Source: Pomphorhynchus laevis
Taxonomy: Eukaryota; Acanthocephala; Palaeacanthocephala; Echinorhynchida; Pomphorhynchidae
Reading direction: 5' to 3'
NCBI GenBank assembly: GCA_012934845.2
Contig: WNNJ02000199.1
Location: forward strand, 186,001-250,000
Length of the DNA stretch: 64,000 nucleotides
Under the pieces are notes generated by a model. That model was not told where the DNA came from and did not search any database. It saw nothing but the letters and a program-made list of their open reading frames with translations. This document shows positions 44,011 to 55,905 of the stretch, piece by piece. Made by a program: the position numbers and the translations under genes. Position 1 is the first letter of the stretch. Each line of letters begins with the position of its first letter.

Positions 44011-44788
44011 AATTTTTATCGATTTGTTAAAATCTATATAAAATACTACTATAATTTTATATTTCTTGCAAAAATACTTTTATAATTTTTGTTTAATAAT
44101 TAGTCAGATCAGCTAACTGAATCTATATATTTTATGCCTTTTTATAAATTGAAAATATTTCTGAATAAAATTTATATAATTAAATAATAATTATAATTAA
44201 TAAATAATTAGTAATTATTTATTAATTAAATAATGATTTATTAATTAAATAATGATAGTAATACTAGTAATTATAAATAATAAATGATTATTTTCTAAGA
44301 TTTTATATAATTAATATCAAGTTAAAATAACAAATTGAAAAATAAAATAAAATTCAATTTTTATAAATTGAATTTTAAAAACAGACGATGTATCAGAATT
44401 AATTTTTATCGATTTGTTAAAATCTATATAAAATACTACTATAATTTTATATTTCTTGCAAAAATACTTTTATAATTTTTGTTTAATAATTAGTCAGATC
44501 AGCTAACTGAATCTATATATTTTATGCCTTTTTATAAATTGAAAATATTTCTGAATAAAATTTATATAATTAAATAATAATTATAATTAATAAATAATTA
44601 GTAATTATTTATTAATTAAATAATGATTTATTAATTAAATAATGATAGTAATACTAGTAATTATAAATAATAAATGATTATTTTCTAAGATTTTATATAA
44701 TTAATATCAAGTTAAAATAACAAATTGAAAAATAAAATAAAATTCAATTTTTATAAATTGAATTTTAAAAACAGACGATGTATCAGAA
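44011..44788 (-). repeat. Perfect ~390-base tandem duplication of a YIDD-type tail
   Basis: 44011-44400 and 44401-44788 appear identical. Both contain reversed YIDD-type tail. The second copy continues into the structured block (actgctatgttatcaggtag) to about 44870, the first does not. Either a very recent duplication or an assembly artefact. Confidence 0.75.
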
Positions 44789-45045
44789 TAAGGATTGGAG
44801 GTCATCAGGAATAACTGCTATGTTATCAGGTAGCGGCCCTTATTCCTCGACTCATAATAGCGTACGTAAACAACATGATACTAAAACATAACGAAAATTT
44901 AATACTTAAGCATAACGGGTTAATTTTATTTTTAACGGAATATTGCTGAATAATATCTAAATAATTAAATGATGATTAGATTATCTGATTATAATCTATA
45001 TCTGCACTGATAACGCGCGTGATTCATTGTTGATCGTTCCAAGAA

Positions 45046-45660
45046 AACATTTGCATATTTGTTCAGCAACATTGGCATGGATTTCATTTTACGGAATGCA
45101 TCATCCACAGCAATTGCTAGAATGTTGTGAATGTCACTTCAAAAGAGAGCATTTTGGTGTTGTCCGTTAAAAACTTTTTGGAGCAACGGGTTTACAACAA
45201 CGAATGAGCACTATATTTATTAATGGATGCTCATTTTTGCCAAAATGAGATGAATTTGAGATAAAAACATGAGAAAAATATTTTTAATGAAAAAAAATTA
45301 AAATTTAATTTTTAAAAATGCTATAATATGCAACATAATTGTAAATTGGTATCATGAGTCAGTCAATGTTTTACTTGAATTAAACGTTGCACTCGTAATA
45401 GTAAATTGACAGAAAGTATTAATTTAATTAAGAAGACTGGAACATAAAGCTTCTTTCAATATTTTAGCAGCTAATGATACCGTCTTCAGCTACAAGATAG
45501 TTACATGTCCAATTACAGTATTCTGGATTTTAAAATAATAAATATACCGGCTTGATTAAGTAAAATAAGATCAAAGCAAAAATAACGGGCATTGAACAAG
45601 AAGTATGAAAATACAATCGTTAAATCATTCATCAGATTTTGTCGATTTACATTCCGGTAA
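45046..45660. other. Intron sequence without recognised parts
   Basis: Moderate GC at 45060-45250 without an open frame. 45440-45500 (minus strand) has ctgaagac and aatattgaaagaag, which look like a decayed Penelope-like end. Nothing firm. Confidence 0.25.
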
Positions 45661-45663
45661 AAA

Positions 45664-45785
45664 AAGAAATATCACGTTAATTTAAGAGTTAGCTGAATTA
45701 AAGAATATGTCCATTCACACATATAATTAAATATAATCTACTAATCTAATTATAATCTACACCTGCCTGATAACACGGTATATCG
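45664..45785 (+). repeat. Dispersed intronic repeat, copy 2
   Basis: Matches 43628-43740, with the same order of gagttagctgaattaaagaa, ccattcacacat and taatctacacctg. Confidence 0.5.
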
Positions 45786-45884
45786 TATAAGAACATACGA
45801 GATAGGACACTTAAATGATGGCAGAATATAAAATTTAAAAATGATGCAATTTGTTTACAATTCATTAGCATTAGAGAACATCAT

Positions 45885-46800
45885 GAGGAGCTGCTATGCT
45901 ATCAGGTTTCGGCCGCAATTCCTCAACCTAACATAGCAGGGGTTCAAATACATGCTAATGACGTATTTTCTCTGTTGAAATTTGATTATCTTGTATCTTA
46001 TTCCAATACAAAGTATATTATTTATTATCCATCCGTAAAAATTTTCAACTTTAGAGTTTAAATTTATTCTTTATATTATTGTGTTGATTTATATATTTTA
46101 CTATTTTCTGCTTGATGTTATTTTTATAGTAACCTAGTTTAAAATATGTATCTATTAAATTATTTAAATGATTTTGAAGAAAACCAATATCGTTACAAAT
46201 TGTTGCAATTCTTAAAATTTCATTATTTAATGTATTATATTTTATATTATATGGTATGCATGAATGCTCATGCAAAAATATGTTTCTTGTAAATTTAAAT
46301 ATGTCATCTTTACGATATAAATTAAAAGTAGTTTTAATTGATGTTAATTTAATGTTCATATCTAGATAATACCTTTTTAATAATACCTTTCATATATCAA
46401 GATTTATACTTCCTTTATCATCAATATTAGTTTTATTAAGAATAAGGCTACTTGGATAAATTTGTTCGCCTATTGAATAAAAATTTAATGAGTTAAATAC
46501 ACATATATCATTAAGATATCGAAACACATGTTTCATATCTTTATATAATTTAGACTGATTTTTTACACAGTTATTAACAAATTCATATTCTATAAAGCTT
46601 AGAATAAGTCAGCTATAATTGGGCTACTATTGCCACCCATTGGAACACCTTTTACTTGTCTGAATAATATGTCTCTACTTTTAAATAATTTCGATTTATA
46701 AAAATTACATCCCATCAACTTTGAAATTGTTGACAAATTTTGACAATTTTTGTTTAACTTTCTTTATATCGGACTAATTGATTTAATAATCGTATCCAAC
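45885..46800 (-). mobile_element. YIDD-type element, polymerase C-terminal half plus tail, minus strand
   Basis: Minus-strand frame 46359-46051 gives YRKDDIFKFTRNIFLHEHSC and FLQNHLNNLIDTYFKLGYY, ending NNIKNKFKL before the tail. Upstream at 46360-46700 other frames hold KGVPMGG, SSPIIADLF and a decayed RYLNDICVFN box. The same protein end follows the polymerase at 39380, so the coding region stops soon after it with no nuclease domain. It lies in intron 1 of the PDZ gene, in antisense. Confidence 0.65.
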
Positions 46801-46929
46801 ATATGATGAAATTAATTAATAAAAACCAATTATTTAAATAAAAACGACGAAATACTAATTTCAATTCAGCCTTAATATGAACATTCAAACAACCAGAAGT
46901 CTATACATTTCCAAAATTTTCAACTATTT

Positions 46930-47215
46930 TTGGAGGAATAATGAAAATTGAAATTTGAGGCATAGGGCCCGAAATCTGATAATATAGCAGTTCTTCCTGA
47001 TGACCTCTAATCCTTATTCTGATACATCATCCATTATTTATTTCATAAAATAAATAAGTCAATTCATAAAAATTGACTTTTATTTTAAATTGCAATTTTA
47101 AATTTTAACTTGATATTAATACAAATTGTATAAAATCATATATAATTATTTATTATTTATCTCTATTTTTGAAATTAAAGATTAATTATTATAAATTAAA
47201 ATTTATTCTTTAATA
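46930..47215 (+). mobile_element. Partial YIDD-type tail
   Basis: Starts inside the structured block (agggcccgaaatctgataat, atagcagttcttcctgatga) and runs through the AT-rich tail. The left half is missing. Confidence 0.55.
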
Positions 47216-47274
47216 ATTTATTGTTTATAAGTCTATATAACGAAATACCGGTAAAAATTCTGAAACAATTTTAT

Positions 47275-47720
47275 TAAAAATAAATTAAAAATCATAAACG
47301 GAAAAGTTTCATGGATGGATAATAAAAAATATGCGTTGTTTTAAAAATAAGATACACCAGATAATTATCTGAGGAAATACGTCATTAGAATGCATTCGCC
47401 GATATGTTGGGTCGAGGAATAAGAGCCGAAACTTGACTGCATACCAGTTACTCCTGATGACATCTTGTTCTTATTCTGATACATATTAATTAGTCAATTC
47501 ACAAAAATTGATTTTTATTTAATGACTTCAATTTCTTTTAAATAAAATGATTTTTATTTTAAATTTCAATTATAAATTTTGTCGTTAAATAAATTTTATA
47601 AAATCTTATATAATTTTTTTTTATTTTTATTTTTAATTTATTGATAAAAATCATTAATTTTATTATATATTATATATTTTTTAATTAAATCATTAATTTT
47701 AATTATAAATTACGTATACC
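47275..47720 (+). mobile_element. Diverged YIDD-type tail
   Basis: Complete order of parts from tttcatggatggataataaa to the edge tacgtatacccagtaatctg, but the structured block is heavily changed (gccgatatgttgggtcgagg, gagccgaaacttgactgc). Confidence 0.55.
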
Positions 47721-48564
47721 CAGTAATCTGATCTAATAATACTTTGATCGGAACAAACATATGCTCAATATATTAATTATATAACATATATCATATCTTA
47801 CTAATAAATTATATAGTATTATTATAATATAAATGCAAATATTCAAAAATATTTTGTTACTAATTTAGTAAACATGCTAATAAAGAATTGTGCAATCATA
47901 TGTAACGCGTCACTGCATCAATAATTTTTCAAAATTATTTCACTGCCTATTTTGTCGACTCTAAAGATGCAAGTAAATTTCGGTTATAATCAGGTCATTA
48001 AGTTTGTAATTTAGTTTGTACTGGATAAAATTAATATCTTATATTTATTCTATTGATAATTTATAATTTGCAAATGCCTTTTTACTAATCAAAGGGCTGA
48101 AAGCACTTAGCGAATGCAGCCTTAGGTGTTTACGGGATCCTCGTTAATTTCAACAATAACAGAGCGAACCAACTTTATTTTATGTTACTGCTCTTATTAC
48201 GACATGGTGGTTGAATGTTAAATGATATATGACATTGTGGTTTCCATTATTCTCTTGAGACAAACACAATCTGTAGCGAAAATCACTTTAACGGATAGTC
48301 ATTAACAAATAGTGTTTTGCTATTGTTATATAAATTTGGTATATATAATAAATCGAGCTTTGACTTAAATGAGCTATATGACTGGAAATACGCAAATTAA
48401 TTTTTTAATTGTAATCACAGTGTGTAATCGTTACTCAAGTATTTGTATCGGTTTTTGATTACTTTGTAAACATCAAACCACCTTTAATTATTGTATAGTA
48501 TTTTCTATTTTATGTATAGTTTTATGTATAGTATTTTATATATAGTATTTTTGTATAGTTTATT
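47721..48564. other. Intron sequence without recognised parts
   Basis: AT-rich. A slightly GC-richer patch lies at 48080-48320 with no usable frame. No repeat partner found. Confidence 0.3.
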
Positions 48565-49010
48565 ATTATCAACACAATAATATAAAGAATAAATTTAAAC
48601 TCTTAAGTGGCAAATTTTATGGATGGATAATAAATAATATACTTTGTATTAGAATAAGATACTAGATAGTTTTATCAGAGGAAATATATCATTAGCATGT
48701 ATTTGGCCCCGCTGCTATGTTGGGTAGAGGAAGTGGGGGCCGAAACCTAATAGCATAGCAGTTCCTCCTGATGACCTCTAATCTTTATTCTGATAAAACG
48801 TCTGTTATTTATTAGTCAATTCATAAAAATGACGTTTATTTTAAATTAATTTTTTATTTTAACTTGATTTAAATTATAGAAAATCTAAAAACAATTATTA
48901 ATTTTATTATTTAATTATTAAATTTTGATTTAGCATTATTATGTTTTGTTTATTTTATAATTATATTAAATACGTAGACTCAGTTAGCTGATTTGATTTA
49001 TTAAATTATT
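48565..49010 (+). mobile_element. Well-preserved YIDD-type tail with pseudoknot-capable block
   Basis: About 96% alike by eye to 54800-55270. The block pairs GGCCCC 48705-48710 with GGGGCC 48736-48741, and CTGCTATG 48712-48719 with CATAGCAG 48754-48761, in the interleaved order needed for a pseudoknot. The edge is tacgtagactcagttagctg. No polymerase is attached. Confidence 0.65.
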
Positions 49011-49239
49011 ATTTTATATTAAAATTACACTAATTAGCAATTATTAGTCATTAATCATATCGTTGATTATATTAATAATTATTGGTAATAATATATTATA
49101 ATAGTTTAATATGTAATGTAAGATAATATAAAATTATGCACAATTAAATAACTTGAGAGCTAAACAGCTTCAGACAGCTTAACAGCTAAAACACACAAAA
49201 GCGCATTTAAAATACGGTCATTTAATCACAATGTAATCT

Positions 49240-49560
49240 GCAAAATGTCGCGAGGTAACCTAATCGTCAACCCTTTTGATGTAGCTGCAATTTAAATGCT
49301 GGAATCGAATATCATGCATGTGCGTAAAGTCTGGCTTTGCCTGTAACAATTATCGTGATCCGATCTGCCATGATCATGTGGTCGTTACATCGATCGATTG
49401 TAATAATAAGCTCAACATTCAGAATGGGTTACAACTATTGAGAGCAGCATTCAAAATTCCGATCAAATGCAAGATTATAATTTGTCTGAAATGATTTTTC
49501 CAAGTACTGAATGTATCGAATCAATTCCGAGTATTTACGAAGATGTCATTTAATGGAGAT
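49240..49560 (+). other. Coding-like patch inside intron 1
   Basis: Two adjacent frames read GFACNNYRDPICHDHVVVTS (about 49325-49385), then, shifted, HSEWVTTIESSIQNSDQM and FPSTECIESIPSIYEDV, ending at a stop near 49552. EWVTTIESSIQ resembles the last helix of a PH domain. The frames do not join and the position inside a PDZ domain's intron makes a normal exon unlikely. A degenerate gene fragment is possible, as is chance. Confidence 0.2.
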
Positions 49561-49867
49561 CAAAGTGTAATGCTATCAACTTAGTTGATGAAAAGAGGTT
49601 GGATTTTACAAACCGGCTTCGTGCTTCAAACAGCCTAATGAATCTGTACTGAAAATAAAAATTATATTTTCACGTTTTATTCTTCAGGCACCTTCACGCA
49701 AACAAATTACTAAAAACACTTAAGCGTCGTAGCCAGCTTTAAGACCGAAAATATTTTGTCCAACTGTATGAGGAAGCTCGACAAATACATAAAGATTTTA
49801 TAATTTCCAATTTTAAATTTATGATAGCTCAGATTGGATAAAAATTACATCCGCTTAAATACTAATA

Positions 49868-49897
49868 GCTTTCACTCGTTAATTAACGAGTGAAAGC
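49868..49897. repeat. Perfect 30-bp palindrome
   Basis: GCTTTCACTCGTTAA and its exact complement meet without a loop. It is the longest perfect palindrome of mixed composition I found. Confidence 0.75.
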
Positions 49898-50659
49898 ATT
49901 AAGTAAACATACAGTAAACACATCGAGTTTTAATACACAAGAACTACATAAGACAAAATAAAATTCGAATTAAATAAATATATACCAAAGTTACATAATA
50001 TATCAAAATTCAAACATTACTTGTATTATAAATGTAGTTTATTCATTGCTCGCACTGTATAAATTTATACGTCATACTGGACAAAGCTTAAAAAATTAAA
50101 TTACACCGCACGAAGCTGTCTAATATGACAAATATTAAAATTATATTAATATTATCAATATTAATATAATTAATATTTAAAGGTGATAATATCAATATTA
50201 TTATTATTTTTAAATATGTAGGCAATTACATTGCGATATCACTTATTAATTTATTACTTTGATTGATTACTTTAATTTATTTCTTTATGTAAAATACAAA
50301 TTCTATAATTTATATATAAAATAATCCAAATGCATAATATTGAATAATAACTTTGAATTAATTTTGCACTAGTCTTGTTTTACTCTAATATATTTATCCT
50401 ATTTAAAAATAAAAATCTATTTTTGTATATTTATATTTGATTTTACTTTCTATTATATTCGATTTGCAGTAATTCTCAGTTCTATTTTTTGTCAATTTGA
50501 CAAAAAATTGTGTCCATTTTTCTATAAAAATAAAATGAAAAAGTAATTATATACGTTTTCTATTGATATTTTTAAAATTGCGAATGTATCGTTCAATATT
50601 TGAACAAATAAATTACTTTCTTCTTTAATCTACATTTTAACTTTAAAATATTATTTTAG
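49898..50659. other. AT-rich end of intron
   Basis: No repeat or frame recognised. It ends in ttattttag, a good acceptor for the micro-exon at 50660. Confidence 0.35.
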
Positions 50660-50681
50660 TGTGCCGCACCGCTGACTGAAG
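50660..50681 (+). CDS. PDZ-domain host gene, micro-exon B
   Basis: Inferred 22-base exon between acceptor ttattttag (ends 50659) and donor gttaga (50682). It reads CAAPLTE plus one base, phase 0 in and phase 1 out. This is what is needed to link exon A (phase 0) to exon C, which starts with two bases of a split codon. The following intron would be only 48 bases. Without it the phases of A and C do not match. Confidence 0.4.
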
Positions 50682-50729
50682 GTTAGAAAGCTACATCTGT
50701 GATTATGTATATCTGATAAAAATGATTAG

Positions 50730-50892
50730 ATGAACTGGTGGAAGTCAAAGCAACAGATATTGTTTATGTAAGCTCAGTTGAATTAGATAGCTATGCATAT
50801 TATGCGGGAATCAAGGTGAACGATCAGGTTATTGGAGTTAATGGATTCTATCAACTTTCTTTTGAATACATTTGCGAATTAGTTCAATCTGT
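50730..50892 (+). CDS. PDZ-domain host gene, exon C (main PDZ exon)
   Basis: Acceptor gattag ends at 50729; donor gtaagt starts at 50893 (phase 2). The product ELVEVKATDIVYVSSVE, then YYAGIKVNDQVIGVNG and FEYICELVQSV, shows the central PDZ features: the strand before the AG-IKVNDQV turn (usual G-L/V-xxGD-x-I), the VNG motif and the helix that binds ligand (usual H/E, then VVxLI). The canonical GD is ND here. PDZ domains bind C-terminal peptides and organise submembrane complexes. Confidence 0.7.
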
Positions 50893-53053
50893 GTAAGTTC
50901 GTCAAATGTTATCAAAAATATTAAAAGATTAATTATTTTTTCATTAAATTATTGAAAACTCATTGAATATATCGAATATTTTGATATTTTGATGCATAAT
51001 TTAAATTGATTTAAATTATTTAAAACTCATTAAAAATATCGAATATTTTGATATTTTGATGTATAATTTAAATGCTTAATGTTCACAAATTTTGAGGCAT
51101 TTATCATCTAACCAAAATTATTTTATCGAGTTAAAATTATTTACTTAGTAATTATGTCTTTTTAAAAGCTCTCAAATATTAAAATGCACAAATCATTCAT
51201 TTAATAATCATTTATTAGTGATTGCTTACAAACCCTACCAATAATGCTAACATTTAATTCATTTAATTCATTTAATAATCATTTATTAGTGATTAAAGTT
51301 ATTATAATTCACAATGACAATTACAATGCTAATCTGTTGATTTTTTTATTATATTTAATCAGTACATTGATGTTATCTGATTACGTTACCAATAAAGAAG
51401 TTTGTTCTTCTTTACTAAGAAGGCGCTTAAATAAGTTGCTTAAAATTTATTGAAAAAATTAGAATATTTTTTATTCTAATTTTATTCTAATATTTTTTAT
51501 TCTAATATGGGGCCCATTTGCGGGCAACCCATTCAATTGTATCTCTAATTGTATTATTTAAATTAGAAATTAATATTTTATTTAGAACGTTTACGCAAAC
51601 GGAGCCCTCGCGGATCTGTCTTATCACCAAATTATTAACTACTGGAGTTTTTATTTTTACACGTATCAACAACCTATATATTTAAAAAATGCAAATTTAT
51701 GACACACTGCACCTTCTAGGAATTTATGTGAAACCTTTAAAGCTTCTTATCCATCACACATGTACCTATTCTTTATGTACCTATTATTTAATGATTTATA
51801 AAATCACCCAAAATGCCTCGTAGTGATGACACACCCAAGATACGTTAAAAGGCTCTACAACGTCAGTCAACATCAATTTCAAATAATTCTTTAAATTTTT
51901 AAAAGGATTTTTGTTTAGTTGGTGTTATATACCAACATTTTTTGTTTTATCGAGTTTTAATTGTATACTGCTGTTTGGTTTTACACTAATAGGTTATTTG
52001 TCATGACCTTTAGATAAACCTTGACATTCTCAAAGGAGCAATTCTCAATAAGAAGATGCTTGCTTTACTGTTGATCCCACTTTTGAACTATTTACTTAAG
52101 ATCTTTAGCACAGCGATGTAAACCATGTTTCAAAATGTCAGCAACTGTGTTTTTATTTCTTTGGAAAAATACAATTCCGTCATCGAGTAAATAAATTTGA
52201 TTTTAACCATTTTCGTCCTGATGCTATGCTATTGATGTTTGCGTTCTTGTGCAGAATATTTTCATCTTTTTCGATGTTATTATTTCTGCTTCAATAATAC
52301 CCGGGGTTTGTTTAAATAAAAGATAAATAGATAAGGCACAATATTCCAAATACTTGAAAACAACCTATTTACCAGATCAATAACCGTACTGTTAGGATAA
52401 CTTTGCTTTATTTCACAGTCTTAGTCGATATAAAAAGCGTCCTATTTGAAAGTTTAAGGGATACCGAAATTCTTTGTTATTCTCTATTATACAGAATTTG
52501 GATTTTTAATTAGCAAAATTTGGATTTTTAATTTTCAGCAAAATCGTTGTATAATAGCAACAGTTACGGAATGTAACTGTTGCCCATTTTTAAAGTTTGC
52601 AAATTTACATCTATTAGGTTTCTGAAACTTTTACCCGCAATCAAATCTAATCGTTGCAAAAGAATATGAAAGACTAATTTGGCTTAAGATAATAACGAGA
52701 CGAATAATTACCATAATTACCCTTCTCCCATATTGTGTCAAATTAATCAATTCTCAACGTGATGAAACCACGTCATACAGCAGAATGTTACTCCTAGTTA
52801 TATAAAATAGTATGTTATATAAAATAATATAAAATAATCTGTTATATAAAATAATATATAATATTTATATAAATATTAATATAATTTATATAATTATAAT
52901 TATAAATTATATATTAATATATTATATATAATATTAATAAAAATAATATTCATAATTTGGTTTAAGTAATTTGTATTTTTTAAATGTTATTTAGTAGAAA
53001 CATTTATTCAAAATTTAAATTAAAATTGCTTTTCAAATGCCTCTTTGTTTTAG
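50893..53053. other. Intron with small repeats
   Basis: A ~72-base tandem pair lies at 50946-51075 (atcgaatattttgatatttt). At 51507-51570 is a copy of the gggcccatttgcgggtaacc repeat of 25247. On the minus strand around 52230-52110 a coding-like run (YLLDDGIVFFQRNKNTVADI) suggests a decayed element of unknown type. 52790-52940 is AT microsatellite. Confidence 0.35.
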
Positions 53054-53153
53054 CTCTTGTAGATTAGTGTTAGATTTATTATCTCAGCAGTGTGTATCTA
53101 CTAAAGAAAGCGATAGAATTAGAAGGTTTAATTTACCTCAATCTTGGAATAAG
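53054..53153 (+). CDS. PDZ-domain host gene, exon D
   Basis: Acceptor tttgttttag ends at 53053; donor gtaaat starts at 53154. The single entry base completes the phase-2 codon of exon C, and the exit is phase 0. It reads SCRLVLDLLSQQC and IRRFNLPQSWNK. The first residues supply the last PDZ beta strand after the helix in exon C, so the domain ends here. The phase agreement on both sides is the main support. Confidence 0.65.
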
Positions 53154-53192
53154 GTAAATATATAATGATTTTAAAAGTTAAAATATTGGTTT

Positions 53193-53230
53193 ATATGCCG
53201 TTTAAAACTTTTTAAAGTTTTAAACGGCAT
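53193..53230. repeat. Perfect 18-bp hairpin 40 bases after a splice donor
   Basis: tatgccgtttaaaacttt pairs with its exact complement across two bases. It lies at the start of the intron after exon D and would fold in the pre-mRNA. Confidence 0.7.
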
Positions 53231-53836
53231 ACATTTCAACATTACGAATAAAATTGTTTATTTGATATCTGCCACATTATTTAGATAATTTATTAATCTA
53301 TATCTTTTATAGACTACTGTTTAAGTTACTCTCGGAATTCATTTCGGTTAACTTAGTATAAAAATTACGTTCAAAAATGTCGCTAATGAAACTACTTCAT
53401 CAGTTGTGTTTGTTTACTGTTGAATAAACAAACACATGTTTAGGATACATATATATAATATATTTTAATAAAATATTGTTAATATATTATGCAATAATCT
53501 AATTTAAATATTGATATATTCGAAGATATAAATATTTAAATATTTATAGAATGTTTATATTCAAATATTTATGGTCTTCAAATATTCGACGACTATTAGT
53601 AATTTAATTTTTTAATTGTTTTTTAATTTTTTAAAAGCAAGTTTTATTTGTATTGTTTCATCCTGCGTCAATATAGGTGATGTTATAGTGGTTAGATCGT
53701 GTTGTAACTGGTTCGTGACGATATTCGTACACTAGTTTGCAGATACATGTTTAAGATTAAAGCATAGAGCAGTATTACATCCTTACCATTCACAGATTAA
53801 TATCAATTTGAAAAATAATTGATCCATTTTTAATTT
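53231..53836. other. Intron sequence without recognised parts
   Basis: AT-rich. No repeats or frames recognised apart from short ATATT runs. Confidence 0.3.
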
Positions 53837-53990
53837 GAATTTTGATAAGGATCAATAAATCACTAATTAATTTTTATATTTTGCTAGCTGCTGCTAGCAC
53901 CATTATTTGGTTTGACAAACAAAAGGACTTTTTGTATCTGATTATGCTAGCGGAATATAAAAATAAATTAGTTTTTTTGATCCAAAATTC
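53837..53990. repeat. Fold-back related to those at 9877 and 18418
   Basis: Left arm: ttttgataaggatcaataaa to ctgctgctagca (53837-53899). Right arm: tgctagcggaatataaaaat to gatccaaaattc (53945-53990), with small losses. The stem read outward is GCTAGC-type followed by AAAAT or GGAAT, a decayed GAAA box. Confidence 0.55.
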
Positions 53991-54799
53991 CAAATTAATA
54001 TTTCAATATTACATCTAGATGGAAATCATAAATCATAACTATATTTAATAATTAATTTTTAATAATTTATTTTTCTGAGTAACTTCGTTTTAACAGTATT
54101 CTCAATTCTATCCAATTTTAAGTAAGTTTAGATAAAAAAATGTGATTAATGTAAATGTCGGCCTTAATAATTTTACAGAGTATTTCGCTATGCAATAATG
54201 CTATATAGCTATTGCCTGAGCTGCCATAAATATCAGACTAATTTGTTATCTGAAAGAAAAAAGCAGATACTTACTCGTATATGAATGTTGGAAATGAATG
54301 TGTTTACATTGAAAATACTCCAATGAACGAGTTAAGATAAAATAAGAAATAATTACATATTAAAATAGAATTAAAATAAAATAATCCAGTTAATCTTCTC
54401 TATTACTTCATTTATATTTAGATTTTTATCACTTTGTAAACTTAAAAGCACCATGAATAATAAATTAGGATTATTCATCGTAATAACATCGTATTTTGAT
54501 TCCCTTTTGTTTGAATTTCGTTAAAACATTGTATATTCTTCATTTTTCACATTTGTAATTGCTACCATTTATGCTATTAAAATAATAGAATAATATATTA
54601 TAATATTATATGCTATTATCATATAACAAATAAATGTATCAAATAATGCGTTATAGATAAATCTATATTGTGAAATAGTAATTAAACATTCGGTGTAAAT
54701 GAATCCTTTTAGTTTAAATCAAAATCTTCATTGTACAACAAGATTTTAAATTTCGAAAGAATGTGGTAATTGAAACATTGAATATAAATCAACAAACAG

Positions 54800-55270
54800 A
54801 AAATAGTAAAATATAAAAATCATCACAATAATATTAAAAATAAATTTAAAATCATTAGCGGGAAATTTTTATGGATAATAAATAATATACTTTGTATTAG
54901 AATAAGATACTAGATAGTTTTATCAGAGGAAATTCATCATTAGCATGTATTTGGCCCCGCTGCTATGTTGGGTAGAGGAGTTAGGGGCCGAAACCTGATA
55001 GCATAGCAGTTCCTCCTGATGACCTCTAATTCTTATTCTGATACAACGTCTGTTATTTATTAGTCAATTCATAAAAATGACGTTTATTTTAAATTTCAAT
55101 TTTTTATTTTAACTTGATTTAAATTATAGAAAATCTAAAAACAATTATTAATTTTATTATTTAATTATTAAATTTTGATTAAGCATTATTATGTTTTGTT
55201 TATTTCATAATTATATTAAATACGTAGACTCAGTTAGCTGATTTGATTTATTAAATTATTATTTTATATT
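54800..55270 (+). mobile_element. Well-preserved YIDD-type tail with pseudoknot-capable block
   Basis: Near copy of 48565-49010. Pairs: GGCCCC 54953-54958 with GGGGCC 54984-54989, and CTGCTATG 54960-54967 with CATAGCAG 55002-55009. A second scrap of the edge follows at 55325-55400 (acgtaaactcagttagctg). Confidence 0.65.
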
Positions 55271-55451
55271 AAAATTACATTAATTAGCAATTATCTAGAT
55301 AAGATAGAATTTGAATTTAAATTTTGAATTAGCATTATTATGTTTTGTTTATTTCATAATTATATTAAATACGTAAACTCAGTTAGCTGATTTAATATGA
55401 ATTATTTATGTATAAAATATTACTATTTTATCTTGTCGACTATATAATTAG

Positions 55452-55905
55452 ATAATTAATTATTTAATTATTAATAAAAATTAATTATTGATTATATATT
55501 CATAAAACAAATTTATCGTTAAACAACAAAAGTGAGATAATCAATATTTAAATGGACGGCATCAACATCCACGCTTATTCGACTCCATCAAATTCTTTGA
55601 ATGATGAATCGTGTTTAAGTTATAAATTATGTCGCATTGACGCACTTTTCTCATTTAATAGTTCTTCAACTTGGATAGATAATTAATTATTTAATTATTA
55701 ATAAAAATTAATTATTGATTATATATTCATAAAACAAATTTATCGTTAAACAACAAAAGTGAGATAATCAATATTTAAATGGACGGCATCAACATCCACG
55801 CTTATTCGACTCCATCAAATTCTTTGAATGATGAATCGTGTTTAAGTTATAAATTATGTCGCATTGACGCACTTTTCTCATTTAATAGTTCTTCAACTTG
55901 GATAG
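55452..55905 (+). repeat. 227-base tandem duplication
   Basis: 55452-55678 and 55679-55905 appear identical. Each includes the ATG at the head of an open frame (ATGGACGGCATCAACATCC). Only the second copy runs on into a longer frame. Confidence 0.75.

Noticed and set aside
52110-52300. Reverse transcriptase YxDD box on the minus strand (YLLDDGIVFF)
   Set aside because: Flanking residues do not follow the usual pattern after a polymerase active site, so no family is claimed.
54953-55009. HDV-like ribozyme, from the interleaved helix order
   Set aside because: Only 12 bases separate the two 3' strands, leaving no room for P4 and no catalytic C in the expected joining region.
54953-55030. A hammerhead in the YIDD-type tail, because GAAAC and CTGATGA both occur
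   Set aside because: They come in the order GAAAC then CTGATGA with only about 27 bases between, too few for stem III and helix I to form. The interleaved helices are kept as a pseudoknot observation instead.
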